Of a stretch of 64,000 bases of DNA, positions 27,011 through 38,463 are shown piece by piece. Each line of letters begins with the position of its first letter. The first letter of the stretch is position 1. Made by a program: the position numbers and the translations under genes. This stretch comes from Varroa destructor (taxonomy: Eukaryota; Arthropoda; Arachnida; Mesostigmata; Varroidae), in assembly GCF_002443255.2 (NCBI RefSeq), contig NW_019211455.1, positions 25,522,479-25,586,478 of the forward strand. Direction: 5' to 3'. The notes under the pieces were generated by a model that searched no databases, was not told where the DNA came from, and worked only from the letters and a program-made list of their open reading frames with translations.

Positions 27011-28967
27011 GCGTTGCTACTGCATATGCATATACTGCATGCGTGCGTGTGCCTCAAAAGCCATAGAAAATAGGTTCTATTTAGACTGCTTGTAAATTTG
27101 GGTTCTCGTTGTAGAGGGTGTCTTGAAACTCGAGGTCAACCCTTACCAAAGTGATAGAGCTTAACAAACAAACCATTTTTTCCTGAAGCGATATTCAGTG
27201 CGCTGTTGAAAATTGAAATTTACTCAAGACGTCATGTGGCAAAATACTATTTTGGGAAATATTTGATTTGAACGCCTGCGTTGCGGCAGGACAAAGCAGG
27301 GGCATGGGTTTATACAAGGGAGTCCGTTGTTCCATTTCATATCAGTTATTGCTGCTAATAATAATAATAATAATTATTTTTTCCTCTATGAATTTTAATT
27401 CATCACGCTTGCTGTTTTCGCTTCGGAATCAAATCGCTTAAAACCATCCATTGTGGCGGTAGTCGTAGAAGAACCTACGTGAAGCTCAACCACTGATTGC
27501 TAATTTTGTAGCATCTAATGTGGACTAACGAAACACTGGCAAAGCCTTTAGCTGGAGATAGTGACATAGCATTTTTTTAAAAAGTGTTGGAGTGAATTCG
27601 TTTTGAAGTCTGAGGTCCAAGCGTGATGATACAAAGCTTGCATGTGACCGATGGTTATGTGACTTGTTACCGCTAATTAATTGTAAGGCAAAGAGAGAAC
27701 AAATTCTACTTTACCTGCGCATATCCTTATTTTCTCAGTAAAAAAAACATATATATATATATATATATATTTGTTATACATTCACATATATTTCAAGTTT
27801 GTTTTCTAAAACATTTTCACCGTTAACATCAAAATGAGAATTTTTACTCTGCTTTTATAATCAATTTAAGCATTGGGTAATCCTCTAAAACGCCTAGAAA
27901 TTTTCCCGTGACAATAACAGCTGTAACAATTGAGCGAGAGTACAGACACTGGCAGCAAAAAGAAAACTAATCGGGGGTAAAAAAAAAAAAGGAAAAGAAT
28001 TGATTCGGTGCGCTCCAGTTTTATTAATTAGGCTGTTCAGGTAATATGAAAATTGGTCTAGTCTCTCAGTATCAGTTAAACTACTCATAGATCCCTATGG
28101 CTGAAGATGACAAATTATGGAACCACCAACAAAGGCTAGACATCGAGCTTACAAACACAAACGGAAAGTGGGGCAATTTCTACAGATTAATATTCACGTA
28201 TTTGACATTACTCGTGTACGTACGTATGCCGACGCAGCATTGTGTCACTTCATTGCATGATAACTACCTGACAAAAAATCTATACGATCAAATGGAGATC
28301 GAGCAGGGATCGACACTTGCTGGATCACGGCCGTTTGCGATGAGGTCAACTTACTTAGATGAATAGTCAACGTCCTTTTGTTCGCTCATCCATCAATCTT
28401 GTGTATATGTAAAATGCAGCCATCGATCCAGCCCTAAAGAGTTGGCGCTTCTTAGACTATCGCTACGCAATAACTTTATGTAAATATGATACTTGTCATA
28501 ATAGTCTTTTAGACATTTTATAGTTAACGCCACACTCGGGGACTCGTAACGAGCCTGCTAATGATCCAGGTCCATTATTTCAATGTATCATATTTAGAAG
28601 TAAAGCGTAATCAAAATTATAATTTAGAATTTCTTAAATTTAGTAAATTAAAAATTTCGAATATTTTAGATGTAAAAATAGCGAGATCAAGAAATCTTAA
28701 GGGGGCTCGTTTTATTTTTGTTACTTTTTTTTTATCGCAAAATTCTCTTTTTTTGCATTATAAATAGTGCCACGTAGATTTTCATCTAAGGAAAAACATC
28801 AACGAGCGTCCCTGTATTTTGGGTAGCTGACTGGAAGCCATTTGCTAATCTTATATTTTAAGTCCGTTATAGTTGTCTGGCATTTGTTGTGCGTGAAAGT
28901 TTTACAACGCATAGGTATTTACGAATAATAGACGCATCCTATAATCGCCATTTTCGTATTTTTTTAG
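27011..28967 (+). other. Intron 2, 3' part
   Basis: AT-rich intronic sequence with a (TAA)n tract at 27356-27374 and an (AT)11 tract at 27749-27770. No exon was recognised before the TTTTTTTAG acceptor of exon 3 at 28967. Confidence 0.5.
27749..27770. repeat. (AT)11 microsatellite
   Basis: 22 bases of perfect AT repeat following an A7 run. Confidence 0.95.
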
Positions 28968-29019
28968 ACTCGTGAAAAACGCCAGGAAGACGATGACGAA
29001 GAGGAAGACGAATTTTCAA
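28968..29019 (+). CDS. MAM-domain protein, coding exon 3 (furin-like site, acidic run)
   Basis: A 52-base exon in phase 0, leaving in phase 1, flanked by acceptor TTTTTTTAG and a consensus donor GTAAGT. It encodes residues 134-150, TREKRQEDDDEEEDEFS. The R-E-K-R sequence (residues 135-138) matches the RX[KR]R furin/proprotein-convertase consensus. It is followed at once by a strongly acidic stretch. The exon links the charged N-terminal region to MAM domain 1. If cut, the mature protein would begin at Gln139, but cleavage is inference. The exon is short and of simple composition. Its support is the exact phase fit on both sides and the strong splice signals only 208 bases upstream of the unmistakable MAM exon. 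Confidence 0.7.
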
Positions 29020-29227
29020 GTAAGTTGCGAAGTTCCGCTTCGCTTTGCCACGAAGCAAACCTGTCATGCTCAAAGTAAGCGTGACAATTGCGCTTCCTGT
29101 ACATATAGGTTAGTGTAACTGTTAAAGTTTGCAATATGAAGGCATGTAGCATCTTAAAGATTACATTGTATATCCGGTGGTTTGTATCGCACTTCAGTTA
29201 CCCTCCTATTATTACTGCCAATTACAG

Positions 29228-29407
29228 AACTGATAGAGAGGCCTGAACCTTGCGATTTTGGAACGGGTGAAGAGCTTCGCGCCTGCGGATGGGTCAATAC
29301 ACCTAACATAACGGCTGCGCGAAGCATACCCTGGGTTGCCTCTAGGGGCGATGACGCTTTGTTCCGCGGTGGACCACGGACAGACCACACGGAGAACAAC
29401 GGCGCCG
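29228..29407 (+). CDS. MAM-domain protein, coding exon 4 (MAM 1, N-terminal part)
   Basis: 180 bases, phase 1 in and phase 1 out, with acceptor ATTACAG and donor GTATGA. It encodes residues 151-210 and starts the first MAM domain. The hallmark first cysteine (PCDFGTGEE, Cys159), the C-G-W (RACGWVN, Cys170) and the GP-x-x-DHT motif (GGPRTDHTENN) are all present in the usual order. The spacing between the first two cysteines is slightly longer than typical. MAM domains are extracellular adhesion and oligomerisation modules found in meprins, neuropilins, receptor tyrosine phosphatases and many invertebrate surface proteins. Intron 3 upstream is only 208 bases. The next exon completes GYIYFET, which is the expected continuation. 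Confidence 0.9.
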
Positions 29408-32400
29408 GTATGAATAACTTCGGTTCAATTAATACGAACTAACTAATTCAGTTTAACTAATTAGCATGGCACATATGATTACCTTCGAAGCTAAGTTAAC
29501 TTTAAAGCGTTTATCTATTCCGTAATAGTCTACTGTGAAACTGATGTTTGCGTATAGAGATGGTTTTCAGTAGAAAGAAATTCGGGGCATTATAGTCACA
29601 GATTCGAACAGCGGGTGAGAAGAGACCCTATTCAAATACATGTCAACTAACATATCACAACGCGAGCCGGACGGTCAAATCTGCCGAGACAACTCCACGA
29701 TCGCTTTAACGATCAGACACTTGAATGGAATTTACTGATGAGATGTCGACTATGCCGGTTGCACCATTAGGATTGCTAACGTTCACGGAATCGGCAGTGG
29801 ATTCTGTTATTAAGGCGGTATCGTTGTTATTCTCAAACTATATACGTATAGTGAGACGAAAATGTTTATCTAGTCCATTAATATGTGTGACTGAATTTGT
29901 ACGCTTCCTTTGTGAGATAAGCTAAGCTTGATAAATCGTTGTTTCTCTATGGGCAATCGGCTATAGCAGAAGGCAAGAATTGACTACTTCTAGATGTCAC
30001 TGATTTAGCGCCGCTGTGGAATGGAGCAGTGTCAACACTGACCTCTAACGTCATATCTGACAATTTTCATATTAGTTTTCGTTTGCTGCAAATATCCCTC
30101 TGAATTGGCATATCTGTTAAAGACCGAAAAAAAGAAAAAAAAAAAAAAGTCAAAGTCTCACACGACGCAAGCGGTAAAACGTCCAGCATCCAGCTAACTA
30201 AATTCTTTCATGCTAATTACGTTATAGATATCTTGAATGCAATTTTGATCAAATAATAGTAAGGGGACGAGGATTGTTAGTGGCTCGTGAAGGGAGACAA
30301 GATGTAGGGGCGGGAAAATGGGAAAATTTCCTGAAAACGCCTTGTTATTTAGTTGAATAACAGGCAACGGGAATAGATTAATACGGGGGTCATTAGGATA
30401 GGACAGCGGCAGTGCTCAGAGGAATTTATGCGATGAATAATGAAAGAGTACCGTTTATGCCGCTCCAATGTGTTTGGTTGGCCACGAGGTCCTATTTTCG
30501 TTTACTTTCGTTCTGTTGTGATTTGCGGGAAAATAACAGCAGATGCGCGTACACGAAAAGTACGTGAAGTTGGACACACAATGTATACAGACTGACGTAC
30601 ACAGGACTTAATGCGTGCACGGCTCAATTGCATTAAATACAACCGGCGACTGCAGCTCTCCTGAGTCGAAACCTGTCGGTGAAAGCTTGACGTCAAAGAG
30701 GTTTCTCATAGTATTCATTTGCTTTTATGGATGAAGTTTAAAAAAAAGGCGTACGTTGAAAGCCTACGACGCTTTGCGTTGGTTGTTCCTAACTCGTCCT
30801 TGCCGCGTCCCCGAAAGGAATAACAGCATCCTTTTTACCTCTTCAATTGTATGATTATACTGTACAGACTTAAAGAAATTTACAGTGCATCCAGACAGGG
30901 CGTCGATTCCTCCTATCGCACGCTCGATAGATATCAACACTTAGAATTAATTACATAACAGCATACGTATGCATCGTAACAGATGTACATTGCTTAAAAT
31001 TGTCACTAGTAGATAACCTGCAGACTGCTTTTGTTTTATCAGATATCAAGCCATCGTTCGAGAGACTTGAATAAGGGCCACCGCGTAGATGCTCAAAGCA
31101 AACAACAACATTCTTAATACCGTCTATGACGGGAACTTCCCAAGTTACATTTTAGCAGTCGAAAATCACATATGGCAAGCGTTGTCGCCATTGCTTTTAC
31201 CTGCTGCTGTCACTGTCGTCTGGGCGGTACTTGTAACATGACATTGAGCAAGTCATGATCGGGCTGGTGGATAAGAGGAAATCTTCACTGCATTACTTAA
31301 TCGCGGCGTTGTGCTGTGAGTAAAAAGTCTTCGCAGAAGGCATCCCACCGTAAAGATGTCGTGTAGTCGTTCTCTGAAAGATGAAGAGAGCTGCCGCGTT
31401 CGTCAAATATGTACGGGCTATGTTGACACATCTCTAAGGCTAAAAAAGCGGCATGCCGTTGGGGCGGACGTGGTCGACAACTAAGTAAGCCGACACAGTA
31501 AAGGCGCTGTAACCTGTCGAGAAAGTTGAGAAGCCAGAGTCTCGTATATTTTTGTTGGAGTCGAAGCTGTCGGCCCATAGCGATTCTGTATTGGCAAAAA
31601 AAGCAGAGACTTTTATTTAAACTGGCCCTGCGAATTTCTCTATGTACAATAAAAACTAACCACTGCAGAACAGCAATTGTCAACTAATTATACGCGTTGC
31701 ATGATTTTTGCTACATACATTAACATACCCCTATTAACAAGATGGCAGGATTATATCGAACTAGCAAAATGTAAGTAGAGCTGCCGTAGGTTCAATGCGA
31801 GTCAGTGTCGAAATATGGCTTATTTATATACAGAGCTAAAATGACATTTTAGTTTGGAAACAATACCGAAGTGAAGTAAAGGTCAGGCTAGCTGATGTCG
31901 CTGGCCGCGCGCACGTCTCTTCTTCTCTTGAAAACTCATAGCCGATGAAGTTTGCCCACTCTGAGTTTTGTTGTCGTTGGTCCCGGCAGCTCGTTTCGAA
32001 ATGATAGTGCGGCCCCCTAGTTTTTTTTTCTAATGATGATTCGAATAGAAAGGGCATCCGGCGGAAATGGCAGATCAGTGCAATTCTCAAAGCGACAGTC
32101 ATTTTTGTCATCTGTTGACAGAACGTTCAACTGGTTCCAGCCAACACGAACCGACAATAACAAAAAAAAGAACATTTTTCTCTATCTCGAAATCATTAGC
32201 TTATTTACAGGCACACGGCAAACGATGACACTCAGTATCATCATTAGTGGATAGGCTTACGTCTAAAATTCGCAAGCTGACGGCCACCAATGTTGGTGGC
32301 ATATTCTATAATTAGTTAGTTTTGGATACTACCACTGCCGCCGATACTGAAATTTGCTTTATTCAATTTGATTAATATAACAATAGTGTTAAGCCACATA

Positions 32401-35400
32401 GCTGCAGACGCCTCACTTCTGTATAGAAGCACATAATGATAAAAACGTACCGGGTGTAGGGCAAAGACAGTGAGCGGCGCCATCTGTCGAGTAACCCTTT
32501 TAAATGTCGCAGAATTTTCATGAACAAATATCCGTCGTGCTTTGCTACGTCACAACTATCTGTGGTTTTCTTTTTTTATTCACTACCTAAATTAAGGATC
32601 GTCTTTTGATTGAATTCGGAATCCAAAAATGATTGTATCAGTGTCGTATCTGCGTTTTGATGGGAAGAGACATAAATCATAGACCTTACTTCTGTTCAAC
32701 ATCTATAAGAATTGGCAACTATAGTTCCATAGCGGCATCTGCACGTTCCTGACTACTGCGGACTATTGACATACCGGCAATAAATCGTAGGTCGCCTTAT
32801 TTCCTATCATTTACGATATTACGCCTAGCTTGGCACTGTTGATCGACAACGGTTTGAAAAACGAAGCCTGAAAACGTAGCGTTGTGTACCACCCGTGTTA
32901 GAAGGCTAACTAGAAAAAAACTTTATCCATTAAAAAGAATTGATACCAATGGTACTTCAGAATAAGAATCGATACCGCTAGATAATGCCACCAGTATCAA
33001 CCATGATCGGATGAGTTGGGCGCTAATTCAGTAGAGCGAGCCAATTAATAGTAGTACATATGCAAATCCCAGATGCCTTTTGGGCTTATAAACCATTTCG
33101 CAACTATTCAGTGGACCTGCGACCCACTGCTTAGTCCTCGCGCACCTAGCAGAGACGAAGTCCACGACCATGCCTAATGTTATAAGCGCTCACTGGTGAC
33201 CTTCTGGGCCATTGCTGCCTATCTGCTATTCTTATAGTCAGGGAATGCCGGGACAGCTTCGTGTAGAGTCCACTAGATTTCCAAGCAAGTAAACTATAAC
33301 ACCAACGATGTACTATTACTCACTATCCAGTTAAAATCAGTAATTGGGCCGTAATTCTGAAGTATATCTTTCAAACAGGAGTAAAAAAAACTCGGTTTCA
33401 GCTGTCTTTAATCCCGAGCAAATTTAGCAGAAGCAGAGGCAGTCCCTGCGATAGTTTACTGAGTAACTTATTTACCTGCTAACCTTAGGGACACGTTGTG
33501 GTCTAAGTTCAAATCCAGGCATAGACATACGGTCCGTTTTGTGGTGGAACCCACTCGAAGAGGTAGCCTGCGAACTCGAGTTCGATAACGATTAATATGG
33601 GAGGTGTTATTGGCACCGTTGAGACCAATATGTAAATATATGACTCCCAAGAAACGTACTCGGAACTAATCCATCATGTTACCATAAACAAAAAGTGCTA
33701 CTTGCTGCTAGTTGCAAGAATTTTATTTTCTCTATCTAAACACACGTATACAATTTGTATTTTAATGTATAGCCACACGAGCCGATTTCATGATATCACC
33801 CATAGTGTATGGGTACGTGCAATTTATTAGTAACGTATTCTGTATGCGTTCGTTTGGTGCATATATTGTCTGGCTGCGTTCATGTAGCAGTCATACGAAT
33901 TTTTTTCCAATGCGATTAGTTCTCCTTAAAGAGTCTTATGTGGGCAAAGTTATGAGAATGCACTGTATAAGTAGCAGTAGGGGAAGCAGGCCACGAGTTG
34001 AACAAGGAAACAACGGGCATGTATCGATCATCGTTATCCTAATTAATCCCATGGTAGCAATTGTACTTTTCCAGAATTGTAAGTATGCCTGATTGTGTAA
34101 CTCTTAGTACCTTGAAAGACAGTAAAATCTAAGGGTACCAATCTTCCTTGGCCAGCGACGCGTTATCAATGAAACAGATTTTTTACAGGTTAAGTACGGG
34201 TTTTTTTTTTACAATCCATCCGATGCACAATACGACTAACTATTATAAGCCAGAAGAAGAGATGCTTATATTTTTTTCGTCTAGATAATATGTTTACAAT
34301 TCAAGTTCAAAATTTTGTCTCTGCTGGTGGGCCATTGCGGCAGGCATGTCGTTTTATGCCTGCTAGCGTTATCCAACAGCTTTGTTACTGCATGAGCTAC
34401 CACGAATCTCTCGCATCTCTCGGATTTCCTCGAAACACCGAGTCCCAACCGAGCGGATCGCCGACAGAGTCTAACGCCCGCACGTCGTATCTTTATTCTT
34501 CGAGTTTTTACGTCCGGTATCTATTGCTAGTAAATCTGCAATTTCATATGGTAAAGCAGATCGTTTATACCATACAAGCAGCTGGCAGCGGACTTTGCAA
34601 ATGTTGGAGAGGTTATAGCGAGCTCTGTTGCTTCGTATTAGGTATATATTGCCCATCATTCGGGATTGTAGTGGTAAACCATGTAGCTATTGTTACTTAT
34701 ATCGAATATAGGACGTTGACCAGTTAGCAGTCCGATGGCTTCGTTTTCTCTCTTAATGTTTTAGTCATTATTGATCTGAATAGAGATAGATAGGTTGCTC
34801 ATATGCTCTACGTGAAGCATAATGCTGAATCTATAGAACCGTTACCAATTGCCAAAGTTACAAGGTCTACGGTACGCCACCAGAGGTGGGGCCGTCGACA
34901 TAGTTTTCAAAAAGAGGGCTTACAATTGGCAAAAATGAGCTAACAGTTATTTGTAAGCAAACGCTAAAACTACTTTTTCCCGACGGTACGCTTGCGTCTT
35001 CGACCAGTCTGCGCCTCGCGCCCTTTCTTGGCTCCTAAGAGTCTAACGTCTCGCTGAAACTCAGCTTATCTGGCTGTTTGTTCGCCTCTGTATACACGTG
35101 CAACCCAAATTGATTTCGTGAAGTAATTGCACGCTTAAATGAAATCCTGACCAACTGCAGAAGGGTACTGGATCCGGAATACGTAAAATCCGAGGTCGGT
35201 GTCGTGTGTGCGGCCAAAGGTAAATTTGTTTGGATTTTGCTGGCAAATTTAAAATTGGACCCGGTTGTTTCTTCGCATCGCGGAATATGTGTAATGCATT
35301 AATCCCATAGGAAAGTGGGATCATTTTAGCAAGGTAATCAATCATCACTGGAATGAGTTAGTCAACAGGGTAACGTGTTCGGTTATAATAAGCTAGGAGC

Positions 35401-38254
35401 CAAATCGAAGAAACAGCTTCGGGAGCATTGCAATGTCAGTCAGATATTAGGACAGACTGATAGCAATCGATTGACGGCACTACATCGATAAGACAGTTGA
35501 AATAGAATAAATAAAGGAATCACTGCACTATTTTCATAGGTTCACCAAAGGTTAGGTTAGGTTAGGTGCGACCAATCGCTGGAACAATGTAATGAGATAA
35601 CTGTAAAGAAGCAAGACTGAATTGAGTCAAGCTCGTTAAGGCAGATAGGATGCTAGTGAAAGAATAATGAGGCGCGTATAGCAGACGGGTAGGTATTATA
35701 GCATTACTGTTGCTACAGGCTATACTTTACGTTAGGCTGAATTAACACAATGTGTAAGTTAAATCCAACAACGATAAAATGAGCCCGGGGCAAAACTTCT
35801 CTGAGTCTATTCAGAATCTAAATAGCATATGTAGAAAATCTATTTCATTGCTCGTTTAAGTAGCACCGTAATAATGACAGCGGAGCGACGACTCTTGTTA
35901 CGAGAACTATCCGGCTGATAAAATAAGCAACGCTTAGGATTTTGGATCGATGCATTTTCACTAGGACCCTTTATTTTTAGGTGTAACTATGTCATTGTTA
36001 GCCGAGAGAAGGACTAGCGACAAAATGTTTCACACCGTTTCCTGCAACTCACCAAGTCTATCTATTATATGATTGTACGAGATTACTTGGCCTCTACTCA
36101 AGCCAAGTAGAAAATAACGTTATCATGTAATCTCCCTCCATATGACAATACTAAGCAGTGTTTCCGAACACAATGGCCCATAGGCCAAGATCTAAAGATG
36201 CACGAAGCTTATAGACAATCATAATAAATGTCCACTAGAGGCTAAACCGTGCGCGTCTAATTATATTAATTTCTACGGCGAAAGGTTCCAGCCCCCAACG
36301 AATAACACCAAATGATGAGAACCAGGCGCTTCTTCGTTCACGCACGTTAGACCGCACAGAAGTCAGCCACGGCTGTTCATTACGCCTGCCCCCATGCGAC
36401 CCCAAGGTTGCTACCTACTAAATGGGCAATCACTATAGAATGGACTTGAGCACAGTCATCTGAATGTTTTAAGTAGACTCTGTCTACGAAACAAGCCGTG
36501 GTCTATTCACGAAATATTGGACATATATTCTAACGTTTTTACGTCCGGTTATTGGCTGTTCGATGTTCGTTTGATTGTTATAGTCTCATTACGCAAGCTT
36601 CTCGTTATTGGCGTCTCTAGCTGCAAACATTCGATAGTTTGATTTTAAGGGCGCACAATCGTAGAACAGATAAAACAGGCTTTCAGTTATTTCGGATGCG
36701 CGATGCTATTCCCGTTCATGTATTGCTTACTATTTACTCAACGCTGCTGGTGATGCTAGCGTGGCAGAAACAGACGTCAGTCTGACGACTACGGTAGTAA
36801 TGTTTACTGCCAAGTCCTCGTTTATATAACGACAGTTAAGCGCTTGGTCGAACCACCCCATACCCGATATCCGCGATGGAACTCGTAGAGAGCCGACGTG
36901 CCGCCTATGGCATTCCCTTTTTATTCTTACTCTTATGCTCTCTCCCTCTAAGCCCTCCCACCCTAATAGAAGCCCCCTTTTATAGTCTTACAGTCACCTA
37001 TAGCCTTGTGTAAGGTCCAAGGAATAGCGTCTTCTCTCTTTTTCCCTGGTATAGCTCCCCCTCAAGCTCGGGGTTCTGAGCAACTCAGGACAAACGACGA
37101 CTGTTTCTCATACCCACCTCATTCTTTCCATAGGGACTTTTGGCCTGTCCTTGCAATCGTTGGTGTGTGTCGTAGGCGACTTGAAGAACGAACTCAAAAC
37201 GGAAAAACGAACAGACGACCAACACGCATATACACATAACTATAATTGCATACTGAATATATGCCGATAAATAGTCGTGCGTGTATGCACAAAGGCCAAA
37301 AATTAAGACTCGTAACGCTTCGGGCGCCTTTGTTGCTGCTGTTATTGTATGCAAAGGTGGTTTTCGATATACTTCCCAGTCCGCCTTTAATCAACTAATA
37401 TGAAGCCAATAATGAGCTAAGATCCAAGGTCTCGAGACTCACCAATGATCAAGTGACACATATAGTCTTTTTGAGTGGTGCTTAATAGCTCAATAATGAT
37501 TGTTTAACGTTAGCTTATTGTTTAGCAACTAATTGGGCGATTTACACTGTTTAACTGCTATGGGAACACTATATATATATATTCGAATTGGTCCAAACCC
37601 TATAATTTAATGACAGTCAGCCTTTACGCGCGAACTTGTCTTGACAGATTGAGTTTGAGACATTGTTGCTCGTATAGTTGCATCTTTTTTTCTACCTGGC
37701 ATCTACCACATAGTGGTGATTATTTGCCTAACGTGTACGCCTACGAACACGAAACTTCAAGAAAGCTTTTCAGAGTTCTGTCAACTATCCAGACGTTATG
37801 AAAACCTTATGACCTAAATCATAGTATTGCATGCCGCCGGATAAAATCCGACGGCTGCTCACTAAATCTCTATCCTCCTAATCTCAGATACTTACATAAA
37901 AGATTACAATTGTGCTTGCTTGTAACCATCTCGGCTGTAGGCGATGTACGTAATTGATGATAGGTAACTAGCTGTTGATATTTTCAGACTTGAAAGACTC
38001 TACTCTCCAAACTTGTAAGGGCTGAAATGTACGGGTATTGAAAAACATCTTCTCGGAAAGATATTCATACAATATATTCTAGTATAGTCGACGACTAAAG
38101 TTTACTAACTCCTTTGTAAGGGTTTTATTCAGCGATTTTATAGTTAAGACGATTTAATAAGCCATAACGCGTCTGCATGTGATCTTTCATATACAGTGTT
38201 TGTATTAACACTCATACGATCGCGAAGTAGTGCAAAATCTGTTGTGGTTTTCAG
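29408..38254 (+). other. Intron 4 of the MAM gene
   Basis: 8847 bases of AT-rich intron. I recognise no gene in it. Notable contents are a TTAGG-type telomere-like stretch at 35549-35567, A- and T-rich runs (near 30127-30148 and 34200-34210), and a pyrimidine-rich segment at about 36905-37000. Long open frames at 31297-31683 (-) and 34290-34727 (+) show no domain and are within chance expectation. Confidence 0.55.
35549..35567. repeat. Interstitial telomere-like (TTAGG)n stretch
   Basis: Nineteen bases reading (AGGTT)3AGGT, the ancestral arthropod telomere unit TTAGG, inside intron 4. It is short enough to arise by chance, but may be a fossil of telomerase-mediated break repair. Confidence 0.8.
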
Positions 38255-38463
38255 GTGGATACATCTATTTTGAAACGTCACGAGAACCTCCACGCCAGCC
38301 CCCTATTTTACCTGGTGGAGTGACAACCGAATCGAATAATATTGATGTTGGAGGTGGGGCAGCCGCGGGAAGTGTCTCTGGGGTCGCCCAGCCTGATGAA
38401 CCTGTCAATGATTTCGAGTCCGCAGTTCTCGCTACACGAAACATCTCGGCAACCGGGCCACAG
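38255..38463 (+). CDS. MAM-domain protein, coding exon 5 (MAM 1, with insert)
   Basis: 209 bases, entering in phase 1 and leaving in phase 0, with acceptor GGTTTTCAG. It encodes residues 211-280. It opens with GYIYFETSREP, the MAM strand that follows the GP..DHT motif, and closes with LATRNISATGPQ, which matches the ARLLSP-type segment before the third cysteine. Between them is an insert of about 45 residues rich in Pro, Gly, Ala and acidic residues. It includes PRQPPILPGG and VGGGAAAGS, is probably disordered, and is absent from MAM domain 2 of the same protein. The donor is GTTGGA, a weak match to consensus, so an alternative donor is possible. However, phase 0 joins exon 6 exactly at the conserved GFC. 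Confidence 0.85.

Noticed and set aside
31297..31683. 128-codon minus-strand open frame
   Set aside because: GC-richer than its flanks, but no motif and no splice partner. Not enough to call a gene.
33490..33520. tRNA B-box-like GTTCAAATCC (also GTTCAATTC near 12486 and GTTCGAATC on the minus strand near 29605)
   Set aside because: No matching acceptor stem, anticodon arm or well-spaced A box. Not called as tRNA or SINE.
34290..34727. 145-codon + strand open frame
   Set aside because: No recognisable motif or splice context. Within chance expectation.
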